A DNA stretch of 64,000 nt. Source: CALXXL01 sp034926605. Its GTDB lineage: Bacteria; Verrucomicrobiota; Lentisphaeria; Victivallales; Victivallaceae. The translations under genes and the position numbers were made by a program. Position 1 is the first letter of the stretch, and each line of letters starts with the position of its first letter. The stretch is from assembly GCA_034926605.1 (NCBI GenBank), contig JAYFQV010000013.1, positions 62,001 to 126,000 on the forward strand, in the 5' to 3' direction. Shown here in pieces: positions 45,151-52,696 of the stretch. A model generated the notes under the pieces. The model had not been told where the DNA came from, did no database searches, and was given only the letters and a program-made list of their open reading frames with translations.

Positions 45151-45354
45151 TTACATCAGTTCTCCCAGCACAAAGAACACGATGAAAATGCCTTCATAAA
45201 TCAGCATATCGCGCACCGTTGCCCGGCGCTTCGCGGCCAAATACCAGAACCTCCCCACCAACATAAGAAGAAAAACGAATCGGTACTCGGCCAGAATAAC
45301 GCCCTCGCGGCACAAGCTGGGCATCGACATAAATATGTTGGTCACCAACAGCAA
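45151..45354 (-). CDS. Possible small membrane protein
   Basis: 67 aa from TTG 45354, two or three hydrophobic stretches (a start region, YRFVFLLMLVGRFWYL and GIFIVFFVLGEL). The frame stays open upstream as far as the stop of the linalool-dehydratase-like gene, but there is no ATG and no ribosome site. It fits neatly between neighbours, which is the main support. Confidence 0.4.
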   Translation of the reverse strand: MLLVTNIFMSMPSLCREGVILAEYRFVFLLMLVGRFWYLAAKRRATVRDMLIYEGIFIVFFVLGELM

Positions 45355-45442
45355 AACCGCGCAAACGTGAAGCGCTGAGCCGGTTTTCCGAACCGTTTTC
45401 CGGGGGCTGCCGCCGCTCGCTCCGACCTTAGTTCAGGCGCCA

Positions 45443-47164
45443 TCACTTTGCGACGGCCTCCACCAGGATGAAGTCATGGGAATCTTTGCCGTTGAATTTC
45501 ACCTGATATTCCCTGACTCCGCCGATTTCCGCCATCCGCCTGCCGTTGTCCGTAAGCACATATTTCCTGTCGGGCGAAAGGTTAACCACCTTGAAGCCGG
45601 TTTCGCCGTCGCTGCCGCCGCCGATGGTGGAGACAACCAGAGCTGCCTTGGCGCGGTCGTAGATCGCGCGCTTGAGGATGACGGCCGTTATGTCCACATC
45701 GGTAATCTTCGGTTCGCTGAAGTGCTGCCTGTCAAACGGTTCACTGTACATCTTCAACAGTCCGCTCGGAGGAAGCGCCCGCGCCATGCCGAACAGCCGG
45801 TCCTGAACATTGTCGCTCTGGAACTTCTCCTTGCAACATTTGCCCAGCCCCAAAGACCCCATCGGAACCGCGACATGGGTCTTTTCGGTTTCTTTCTCCT
45901 TCTCCGCGCAGCAGCATTTTTCCGGCTTTTCCGCCTTTTTGTCATCGTCCGGCTTGGCGCCGAAAGCATAATCGGTATCGAAATACTTGTAGTGATAGGT
46001 GCCGTCCTCCCACACCGGATCGTAGAGTTTGTCCGCCCGTTCCAGCAGTTTGATCTTGGTCTCCTCATCACCCATTTCCGCCGCCAGCAGCGTGTAGAAG
46101 CCGAGGAAGTCCGGCAGGAACATCTTGTCCTCGCGCACCGCTTCCGAGCCGTCCGGGTTGACCACCACAAAATATTTGCGAATATACGGATACTGTTTTT
46201 CGATGACCTCGGGAGCCCAGGCGTGCATGAACGCTCCCACCCAGCCGTCGTTGCACGGAGAATTCAGCGATATTTTACCTTCTTTGACCGCCGGAATCAG
46301 CTTGGCGTCCAACACGTTGCCAAGTTCAGGATGCCATTGGGCCAGCACATAGCCCTGCTTGATGAGATAAGCGAACGCGATCTCATGAGTCTTCTGGTTC
46401 AACAGAACCTCCTCGAACCATTTCTTGAACAACGGCGCGGCCGCATCGTAATAGCGGGTGCCATGCAGATAATCATAATGCTTCCAGCCGAGTATCGGGT
46501 GCTGGTTGCAGGCCGGAAATATCGCGTTCGGTTCGCACTCGATGCCCGGAACCGGATTGGTTATCATCTGGAGGAACATGGCGTTCTGAACGCTTTGGTT
46601 GTCGTAGGAAAACTTGGTGTGGTCGTCCCAGCTGAGCACGATGGAGCCGGGTTCGTCCCATTTCATGTCATTATAAAGCATCTCGTACTGCCCGATCATC
46701 ATCCCGATATGGCCGGAGTACATGATGTTGCGGTAGGCTATCGGGTCGGCGGTGGGAGCTTCGGGCGAATCGAATCCCGGCTCATAGAGCGGGCGCCCGG
46801 CGCTGTCCTTGCTCCAGTACTGCCAGACGGGTTTTTCAAACATTTTACGGATAAGACGGTCGTACCCGTTTTGAATCGGGCCGTCCCACGCTGGAAACTT
46901 GTGGAACTGTTCCGCTCCGAGAAAATAACCGGAAAAGGCGATTTCAAACCGCCGGGCGCTGTCGCCGATTTCGTCGGCACACTCGTAATTGGTGAAATCG
47001 TCCAGCGGCTGACCGGCGATCTTAAGCACCCAGCGAAGCTGTCCCCACTCCTTGTGGTCGGCGGCCGGATAATCGTCGGGATTTACCGCATCCGCGGCAT
47101 AGCACGAAAGCGCCGCCCCCAAAAAAAGCCACGACAATTTACGAATTGCTGCACCCTTCAACAT
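45443..47164 (-). CDS. Secreted linalool dehydratase/isomerase-domain protein
   Basis: 573 aa. N-terminal signal peptide (residues 1-26, AADA). The central segment matches the linalool dehydratase-isomerase (LinD) domain: NIMYSGHIGMMIGQYEML, YDNQSVQNAMFLQM and CEPNAIFPACNQHP with C210 and C219, equivalent to the catalytic Cys pair, and an alpha6-barrel pattern of helices. LinD adds or removes water on allylic terpenols in the periplasm. A Cys-rich insert near residues 410-450 (EKCCCAEKEKE and GKCCKEK) is not part of LinD. The substrate is unknown and probably is not linalool. Promoter at 47251-47279. Confidence 0.78.
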   Translation of the reverse strand: MLKGAAIRKLSWLFLGAALSCYAADAVNPDDYPAADHKEWGQLRWVLKIAGQPLDDFTNYECADEIGDSARRFEIAFSGYFLGAEQFHKFPAWDGPIQNGYDRLIRKMFEKPVWQYWSKDSAGRPLYEPGFDSPEAPTADPIAYRNIMYSGHIGMMIGQYEMLYNDMKWDEPGSIVLSWDDHTKFSYDNQSVQNAMFLQMITNPVPGIECEPNAIFPACNQHPILGWKHYDYLHGTRYYDAAAPLFKKWFEEVLLNQKTHEIAFAYLIKQGYVLAQWHPELGNVLDAKLIPAVKEGKISLNSPCNDGWVGAFMHAWAPEVIEKQYPYIRKYFVVVNPDGSEAVREDKMFLPDFLGFYTLLAAEMGDEETKIKLLERADKLYDPVWEDGTYHYKYFDTDYAFGAKPDDDKKAEKPEKCCCAEKEKETEKTHVAVPMGSLGLGKCCKEKFQSDNVQDRLFGMARALPPSGLLKMYSEPFDRQHFSEPKITDVDITAVILKRAIYDRAKAALVVSTIGGGSDGETGFKVVNLSPDRKYVLTDNGRRMAEIGGVREYQVKFNGKDSHDFILVEAVAK

Positions 47165-47250
47165 GATTCACCCCCTCCATTTTTGCCATTCATTGACAAC
47201 ACGGCCAACGGAAGCCCCTTCGGCTGCCGTCGCTCCCCCTTGCATTTCTG

Positions 47251-47279
47251 AATATAGGCTGCATTTCCGATGTTTTCAA
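47251..47279 (-). promoter_or_regulatory. Promoter of the LinD-like gene
   Basis: Minus strand: TTGAAA (47279-47274), 17-bp spacer, TATATT (47256-47251). Confidence 0.65.
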
Positions 47280-47358
47280 TGTCCGACTCGGTTTATTTAA
47301 AAAGAAATTACCTGTGTCTTATGTTGCCGGCTCCGCGCTCCCGGCGTCCATCGGGTGC

Positions 47359-47386
47359 TTGCATTTTATCCCGGCCGGTGCATATT
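47359..47386 (+). promoter_or_regulatory. Promoter of the SnoaL-like gene
   Basis: TTGCAT (47359-47364), 16-bp spacer, CATATT (47381-47386). Confidence 0.65.
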
Positions 47387-47428
47387 AATTGGAAAGAGGC
47401 CGAAATATTCAGAAGGAGTAGAATCAAT

Positions 47429-47785
47429 ATGGACATGCAATTCGCCCGCAACTTTGCGGATGAGTGGGTCGCCGCCTGGAACGCGCACGACCTGGATAGA
47501 GTACTTTCCCATTACCGCGACGACTTCGTGCTGGCGACGCCGCTGATAAAGAAAATCGCCGGAGAACCGTCTGGCGTGCTGACCGGCAAAGCGGCGATCC
47601 GTCCGTACTGGAGCCGGGCCTTGAAACTGGTGCCCGACCTTCGTCTGAAACTGCTGCATGTAACATCCGGCATCGACATGGTGGCCGTCTGCTACGAAAC
47701 GGTCGGCAACCGGATCGCCATCAAGAACTTCCTTTTCGACTCCAACGGCAAGGTTTGCCGCTCAACGGTTTGCTACAACTCATAA
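47429..47785 (+). CDS. NTF2-like (SnoaL-type) protein
   Basis: 118 aa from the ATG at 47429, preceded by AAGGAG. The cone-shaped NTF2-like fold is visible from helix DEWVAAWNAHDLDRVLSHY, then DDFVLATPLI, GKAAIRPYW and the strands to the C-terminus. Members are small-molecule isomerases, cyclases or hydrolases; no catalytic residues can be assigned. Confidence 0.75.
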   Translation: MDMQFARNFADEWVAAWNAHDLDRVLSHYRDDFVLATPLIKKIAGEPSGVLTGKAAIRPYWSRALKLVPDLRLKLLHVTSGIDMVAVCYETVGNRIAIKNFLFDSNGKVCRSTVCYNS

Positions 47786-47799
47786 AATGTAATGGCAGA

Positions 47800-48144
47800 C
47801 TATGGCACTCCCAAGTAATTGATACTTAGCACTCCGAACAGGAAGACCAGCGGGAGCACGACCATGGCAATGTTTTTTAGCCGCCGCCAACCGGATTGCC
47901 GTTTCCATCCGCAACTGAGATTTACCAGCGGCAACAGGCAGAACACCGGCGTTAGAATCGCCATCCAAGAAATTGCCTCGCGCTCCCCGAAGTAATATAT
48001 CAGTCCGGCCACCGCAAAAGGCAGGATGAACGCCGGAATATCCGCCCATTTCGGCGCGATGAACAAAGCAATCGCATACATCGGAATAGGAAGAAAAATG
48101 CACCACATTGCCGTATTCCACCAGAGATCGACCAAACTATCCAT
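47800..48144 (-). CDS. Hypothetical small membrane protein
   Basis: 114 aa with four hydrophobic helices (about 11-30, 36-52, 59-74, 91-108) and short loops. AGGAT lies near the ATG. No family recognised. Upstream genes on the minus strand are also uncharacterised. Confidence 0.55.
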   Translation of the reverse strand: MDSLVDLWWNTAMWCIFLPIPMYAIALFIAPKWADIPAFILPFAVAGLIYYFGEREAISWMAILTPVFCLLPLVNLSCGWKRQSGWRRLKNIAMVVLPLVFLFGVLSINYLGVP

Positions 48145-48210
48145 ATCAATATCCTATCTTTTTATATTCACCTCCCGACCGTGCACCTGGCATAGACCGT
48201 CAAAAAAGGA

Positions 48211-48513
48211 TTAGACGGTTTGGCTGTCGCCCCGTCCGTCGGGGTCGGAGCGGACCACATAATAATCACAGCCGGCAGGAATCGCCGATTTGCGCCGGAG
48301 CCGCCACCCTCCCATATATGGCGTAAAAAATACCGCCTCGCTTGCCAACGCCTCCTCCGTGGTTTTGAAATACAGGTTGCCGCCATAGCTAAAGTTGTCA
48401 TGTCTTCCGATCGGAATCTTAATGTCAATATCGTTGTCAAGTATCCGCGACGCCATCGGAAAAATAGAGACAACCTCGACGCTGGTCTTTTCAATTGAGT
48501 TGATGTCGGGCAA
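48211..48513 (-). CDS. Hypothetical soluble protein
   Basis: About 100 aa. A TTG start (48513) has TAGGTTAGGA directly before it; an ATG at residue 21 is an alternative. FKTTEEALASEAVFFTPYMGGW and a final DYYVVRSDPDGRGDSQTV show no family I recognise. It ends 9 bp before nothing else and lies just downstream of the DUF3795 gene, perhaps same operon. Confidence 0.45.
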   Translation of the reverse strand: MPDINSIEKTSVEVVSIFPMASRILDNDIDIKIPIGRHDNFSYGGNLYFKTTEEALASEAVFFTPYMGGWRLRRKSAIPAGCDYYVVRSDPDGRGDSQTV

Positions 48514-48521
48514 TTCCTAAC

Positions 48522-49028
48522 CTACTTTTTATAGCGTATGTAATGCGATACGTCTTTTTTTTCCTCAAAATATGCTTCAAGTCCAATCTCTCTGAGCCGT
48601 CTGGTTTCGCTCTCCCAGCTGGCCGTTATACTGTCGTCCCCCAGAGTGGCGAAGAAATCTTTTGCTTCCCGGCAGGGAAAGTCATTGCACTCCGCGCAGA
48701 AATCCACCCCGTGCGCCTTCGCGCAAGCCGGTATTACGCAGCCGTCAAGGCACCCCCACCCTGCCTTGCTGGAGGGGGGATTGTTCCGGCAGCCGGGACA
48801 TGATGCCCCGCCGAGGAACTGAAGAGTATTATCAAACGCATTGAATTCCGCATGCCACTTGTCGCGGCTTTCCTCCGGCAGATGTTTGCTCCTGAACTCG
48901 CAGAAACCCTCCCAGTAATTATGCAGTTTTCTCGCACATTCCGCAACGGTGCCGGTCTTGAGCGACGGACATGCGTAGCACAGAAGAGAACATGGCGCAA
49001 CATAGTCCAGCAACTTTTCTTTTTCCAT
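48522..49028 (-). CDS. DUF3795 Cys-rich protein
   Basis: 168 aa with many cysteines in the DUF3795 pattern: CSLLCYACPSL, CPGCRNNPPSS, CLDGCVIPACAKAHGVDFCAECNDFPC. Probably binds zinc or an iron-sulfur cluster. These small proteins are common in anaerobes and of unknown function. ATG 49028 chosen; an AGGGGA site lies about 13 nt upstream, rather far. Confidence 0.75.
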   Translation of the reverse strand: MEKEKLLDYVAPCSLLCYACPSLKTGTVAECARKLHNYWEGFCEFRSKHLPEESRDKWHAEFNAFDNTLQFLGGASCPGCRNNPPSSKAGWGCLDGCVIPACAKAHGVDFCAECNDFPCREAKDFFATLGDDSITASWESETRRLREIGLEAYFEEKKDVSHYIRYKK

Positions 49029-49437
49029 GATAATCAAGTTTCCCCTGCTTAGGTTTCGGGTATCGAGCCTGTTTAGATTTTGCTATTGATCGGCATTGAA
49101 CGTCTCAAGGAATGCGTCATTCCCTCTAAACAATATATGATAGTTTCCAAAACGAAAAAATACAAGTGTGGTTTGAAAAATTTATAGTTAAAATTATCAA
49201 CAACAGAGGAAGAAGCTTTTTTTGCTAAAACAACCACCAACTGCTTCATACCACAAACCGCTCCCATTTTACCTCGTTGAAGCAACACCATCATCGGCCT
49301 CATAATTTTTCCGAGAGGTGGCGAGACCCGCGTCACACTTACAAGATTATATACACCATGATTTTACAACTCCAGGTGCAAAAATGCTTTTTCGTCAATC
49401 ACACACTGGCGATTTAGTGGCAAACAGTAATCGAACC

Positions 49438-49526
49438 GTCCAGCTCACGCGCGCGAGATAGGCACGACACAGATATCGCGAACGGCCCAGCATTGGCAGT
49501 CCAACCCACGCGCGCGTGATAGGCAC
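49438..49526. CRISPR. Possible minimal CRISPR remnant: two 28-nt repeats, one 33-nt spacer
   Basis: Copy 1 at 49438-49465 and copy 2 at 49499-49526 share GTCCANCNCACGCGCGCG then NGATAGGCAC, differing at 3 of 28 positions. Both contain a central dyad (copy 2: CACGCGCGCGTG). Spacing is 61 nt, so the intervening spacer is 33 nt (49466-49498). That geometry is like type I-E/I-F CRISPR arrays. No cas gene is in the window, and only two units exist; a plain dispersed repeat is an equally fair reading. Confidence 0.35.
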
Positions 49527-49624
49527 TTTGATAAACGCTTCATATACCAATTCCAGCTGCGTTAATGATAAAATACCATTTTGTTACTGAAATTATTTCC
49601 GTGAAAAATCCGGCCGGAAAAAAG

Positions 49625-49651
49625 CAAAAAAAAGGCCGCAGAAATGCGGTC
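49625..49651 (-). terminator. Minus-strand intrinsic terminator
   Basis: GACCGCA-TTTC-TGCGGCC followed by eight T on the minus strand, 86 bp beyond the tRNA fragment. It was probably the terminator of the original tRNA-Pro transcript or now serves the integrase operon. Confidence 0.7.
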
Positions 49652-49736
49652 AATATCTGCAATACAATTTGACATACAAGATTTCGGCAAGCTACGCCAA
49701 TGGCGAATAATTTATGAGCTTGCAATAAATAAAAAA

Positions 49737-49782
49737 TGGTCGGGGTAGAGGGATTCGAACCCCCGACTTTTTGGTCCCAAAA
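49737..49782 (-). other. Left attachment site: displaced 3' half of tRNA-Pro(UGG)
   Basis: Read on the minus strand, the sequence holds an anticodon loop TTTTGGGA (anticodon UGG), a T-arm GGGGG-TTCGAAT-CCCTC and the acceptor strand TACCCCG-A-CCA. The D-arm and the acceptor 5' strand (CGGGGTA expected) are absent: upstream sequence is instead the integrase region. This is what remains when an element inserts into the 3' half of a tRNA gene and supplies a replacement half at its other end. Confidence 0.85.
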
Positions 49783-49843
49783 CAAAAAATCTAGGTCAAA
49801 AAAGCTAAAAATAACAACTTTTGAACCACATTTCGCGGGTGAA

Positions 49844-50911
49844 TCACTGGTCAAACAGCCCGGGAGTTTCCCGGAGTGCGACAGCGCCTTCGTAATCTTC
49901 GGAATATATATCGGTTATGTTATCGCTGGTCTGGCCGGCCATGCCGCGGGTGGCGGATCTGCGAATACCGGCAGCGTCGCAACGTTGGATAAATTTCTTT
50001 CGGATGGATCCGAACCGAATAACGCCGGACTCATTAGAGGCGATGCCACACTGTTCGCAAGCCCGCATAAAATCGCGGTCGCCAAGTTTGCCGGCAAACC
50101 CGAGGACGCGGCCATCGGCGCTTTTCGGTAACTTTGCCAGGTATGCGTCAAGCTCGGGGTGAACGGGAATCTTGACCGCGCGGTTGAAGCGGGCGGTCTT
50201 AGGAGGCAGATGCAGAATATACTTGCCGCCATGCTCTGCGTCCGTGTGGATCTCATCCCACCGGAGGGCCAAGCATGACGTGCCGCGCAGCCCGGTATGC
50301 CAAGCTATCATTATTGCGGACTTCAAAGGTTCGGCAGCCACCGCGATCAAACGCCGCACGTCATCCGGCGACAAGCTCCGCTGATGATCCCCCTTATACT
50401 TGCGGCGCGGCACCGCGGCAAACGGTGACGCGGTTATGCCGGCATAAACCAGCAGCCGCGAAAACATCACGTTGCATCCGATCTTCGCCTCGTTGAAACT
50501 CTTTCCGGAATCGGGGAAGGTGTCCCATAGCCACTTAGCGGCAATATCCGGGGTCACTTCGTCCATATGCCTCAGGCCGATGTCACGGCAGAAACGCGGA
50601 AAATAGTAGCGCGTGGCAAAAGCCGGCTCGCCATAAAGCGCCCGGTACCGGTCGAGGGCTTCGGCAAGTTTGAGCCGCGCCCTCCCCTTATGATTGTCTA
50701 GCGTTGCGATCGCGCGGTCCTTGACGGCGGCGGTATTGAGAAAGTCGCCGTGCTTGCGGCGCTGCCGTTCGGCGCGGATCTGCGCCATCCAGGCGTGTTC
50801 CTTCTTCTCCGCCTCCTCGCGGACGGTGTCGCCGGTGGACTTTGTCCGGACGGTGCCGGACAAGTCCCGGTATTTGATATGGTATATTTTGCCTTTTTTG
50901 ACCAGAGCCAT
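49844..50911 (-). CDS. int: Tyrosine recombinase/integrase with atypical catalytic histidines
   Basis: 355 aa. N-terminal arm-type and SAM-like core-binding domain (residues 1-165), catalytic domain 175-345. Recognisable catalytic residues: R209 (HTGLRGTS), K238, R304 and Y336 with correct spacing. The box-II histidine of HxxR is Gly301 and the later His/Trp is Gln327 (GMAGQTSDNIT), so two of the usual active-site residues are replaced. Its 3' end is 62 bp from the tRNA fragment, the usual placement of an integrase beside its att site. The start overlaps no other gene; next upstream gene ends 1 bp away. Confidence 0.85.
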   Translation of the reverse strand: MALVKKGKIYHIKYRDLSGTVRTKSTGDTVREEAEKKEHAWMAQIRAERQRRKHGDFLNTAAVKDRAIATLDNHKGRARLKLAEALDRYRALYGEPAFATRYYFPRFCRDIGLRHMDEVTPDIAAKWLWDTFPDSGKSFNEAKIGCNVMFSRLLVYAGITASPFAAVPRRKYKGDHQRSLSPDDVRRLIAVAAEPLKSAIMIAWHTGLRGTSCLALRWDEIHTDAEHGGKYILHLPPKTARFNRAVKIPVHPELDAYLAKLPKSADGRVLGFAGKLGDRDFMRACEQCGIASNESGVIRFGSIRKKFIQRCDAAGIRRSATRGMAGQTSDNITDIYSEDYEGAVALRETPGLFDQ

Positions 50912-50912
50912 G

Positions 50913-51494
50913 TTAATTGTCGCTCGCCGGCCTCGCCGCCTCTACCATGGCGGGGGCTATTCTTGTCATTATTTCTTCCGGAGTTCCGGCATCGAGCAGC
51001 TTCCAGTTGCCATCGCCCACATATTCGACTTCAAGCATGATGTTGCTGCGAATCATGGCGCCGAAGCTGTTCTGCGAGTCCACCGCCACGGTGACCACGA
51101 ATTTATTGTCGCCCCACCACATGACACTACCCACGGTTTGCGGCTGGAACTTTGCGCTGTCTGGAGATTTTAGAAACTTCAAGGAAAACTGCTTGGCTAT
51201 CGCAAAGGCATCATTCTTTAATTTTTCCGCCTGCTCGAACTGCGCGTCCTTGCTGGCGGAAATATCCACCATCGGCAGCGGCCCGGATGGCTTTCCGCCT
51301 CCGCTGCACGACCCGATAATCACGGCGATTATCACGATAACGATAAAGATTCCGCATCCGATGCCCCAATTTTTCATGTTCACCTGCTCGGACTGGCAAT
51401 ACGGGCATTTCTCCGCCTTAACCGGAATGTCCATCTGGCATTTTGCGCACTTCTTGGTTTCGCCCGCGATCTTCTTCCCCTGCTCTTCAGTCAT
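50913..51494 (-). CDS. Zinc-ribbon, single-pass membrane protein
   Basis: 193 aa. N-terminal zinc ribbon CAKCQMDIPVKAEKCPYC, then a transmembrane helix (about 45-62, IGCGIFIVIVIIAVIIG followed by SC), and an extracytoplasmic domain of about 125 residues. Located between integrase and repressor, a common site for lysogenic-conversion or superinfection-exclusion genes; that role is inference. GGAGAG lies upstream of the ATG. Confidence 0.65.
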   Translation of the reverse strand: MTEEQGKKIAGETKKCAKCQMDIPVKAEKCPYCQSEQVNMKNWGIGCGIFIVIVIIAVIIGSCSGGGKPSGPLPMVDISASKDAQFEQAEKLKNDAFAIAKQFSLKFLKSPDSAKFQPQTVGSVMWWGDNKFVVTVAVDSQNSFGAMIRSNIMLEVEYVGDGNWKLLDAGTPEEIMTRIAPAMVEAARPASDN

Positions 51495-51515
51495 GGTTTG
51501 CTCTCCTTGAATTAA

Positions 51516-52346
51516 TTATTCATCCGAAAGCATGTAAACCTTACGGTTACCGCTTTTCATCTCCGCGATCTCATCTTCGGAAAAAACGACATTGAACCAT
51601 TCTATTTCATCGTGAAGCCGGAACGGAAGATTTGCTGACGGTGGAAAAGAAAAGCCGTTCACCACCGGCGCGTTTCCGGCCTCAAGCTCGGCACAATACC
51701 AGGGCGGCGGCGTTCCCATAAGGTAAAAAGTCCATTGCCAATAACTTTCGCCCTGTGTATAGGCATCAACGCTGAACATGCGGACGCAAAGCTCCCGCGC
51801 GTCACGCGAGTAGACCGGTGTCCTTAACAATTCGCGCAACAATAACGGGGACAGGTATTCTCCGCGGCGTTTTGCAAGCAACGTCATATTGACCAGCCAG
51901 CACAAGCCGCCGGGCGAGCATGTAATATTGTTCTCAAACGCGGTGAAATGGACAAAAACCCCTCGCTCGTTCAAAGACTCCATTTCCTGATCGGTCAGGC
52001 GGACGAAATAGCTGGTGGTCTGTTCGCGCAAAAGCCGATCGGCTTCTTCAAAAACGATTCTGGCACGATCCGGCTTCAAGTCCTCGAATATCCGAATCAT
52101 CGGAGCGGTCAGCTGATTTTGGGATTTTGCCAGCAAATCCTTCGGTTGCGGCTCCAGATATTTTTCAATCTGGGGCAGCAACCGTTCCCAGGTCTGAGGC
52201 GATATTCTTTTTGTCTCTCCGCTTATATATCTGCTTATATAAGAAGGAGACAACCCGACAATGGCGGCAAAGTCTGCCTGCTTGCCGCCAACCTTCTTTA
52301 CCGCTTCCCGAATTGCGGCAATATGTTCCTTTGAGAGTTCTATCAT
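51516..52346 (-). CDS. XRE-type repressor-like protein
   Basis: 276 aa from the ATG at 52346 (GGAGGGGG upstream). N-terminal helix-turn-helix (residues about 10-60): KQADFAAIVGLSPSYISRYISG. The C-terminal 200 residues have no S24 peptidase Ser-Lys dyad that I can find, so it may not be RecA-cleavable; instead it may be inactivated by one of the antirepressors. Transcribed divergently from the early gene at 52493, which places the operator between them. Confidence 0.75.
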   Translation of the reverse strand: MIELSKEHIAAIREAVKKVGGKQADFAAIVGLSPSYISRYISGETKRISPQTWERLLPQIEKYLEPQPKDLLAKSQNQLTAPMIRIFEDLKPDRARIVFEEADRLLREQTTSYFVRLTDQEMESLNERGVFVHFTAFENNITCSPGGLCWLVNMTLLAKRRGEYLSPLLLRELLRTPVYSRDARELCVRMFSVDAYTQGESYWQWTFYLMGTPPPWYCAELEAGNAPVVNGFSFPPSANLPFRLHDEIEWFNVVFSEDEIAEMKSGNRKVYMLSDE

Positions 52347-52492
52347 GATTCCCCCTCCTTCTTCCATAAAATAACTCAAAATTACAATTATTCTATTTTT
52401 TTGCAAAAAAAATGTTTTCATTGCTTGTATTCCTTTAAATTGCATGGTATTAATATTTTTAGAATCACAAACAACCACCCAAGGGAGAACTT
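52347..52492. promoter_or_regulatory. Divergent control region of the element
   Basis: 146 bp, AT-rich, between the repressor and the early operon. On the minus strand TTGCAA-N16-TAATTT could start the repressor; on the plus strand TTGCTT near 52419 and TATTAA near 52448 could start the early genes, though spacing is long. No long palindrome was found by eye, so the operator is unidentified. Confidence 0.5.
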
Positions 52493-52675
52493 ATGAAACA
52501 CCCACAACGACCTGGTTACCATTCTGTTGCCATCACAGACGACGCCTATCAATCGCTCAAGCTGTCCGCCCTAAAAAACCATCGTACCATCTCCGGGCAG
52601 GTGTCCGCATTGGTAGAACTTGCGGAACAATGCAATTCCATGCAATCAGTAGAGCAGACGAAGTCGGCCAACTGA
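52493..52675 (+). CDS. Small ribbon-helix-helix-like DNA-binding protein
   Basis: 60 aa. HSVAITDDAYQSLKLSALKNHRTISGQVSALVEL is of the Arc/MetJ type: one beta-strand (HSVAIT) then two helices, although the strand is short. First gene of the early operon, start with AAGGGAGA. Probably a Cro-like regulator. Confidence 0.65.
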   Translation: MKHPQRPGYHSVAITDDAYQSLKLSALKNHRTISGQVSALVELAEQCNSMQSVEQTKSAN

Positions 52676-52696
52676 CGCAACTGGCGGGGAATCATC

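Larger units (their letters stand above)
49029..49736. other. AT-rich gene-free stretch at the host side of the integrated element
   Basis: No convincing gene. It holds a two-copy CRISPR-like repeat (49438-49526) and a minus-strand terminator (49625-49651). The two reading frames over 60 codons here have no ribosome site, and one runs across the tRNA fragment, so they are not called. Confidence 0.5.

Noticed and set aside
45476..47251. 591-codon plus-strand frame opposite the LinD-like gene
   Set aside because: Antisense of a gene with signal peptide and LinD motifs; no start signals.
49073..49336. 87-codon minus-strand frame in the AT-rich gap
   Set aside because: No ribosome site, no recognisable domain, composition typical of noncoding DNA.
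49540..49854. 104-codon minus-strand frame over the tRNA fragment
   Set aside because: It crosses the att site and a terminator; it is a chance frame.
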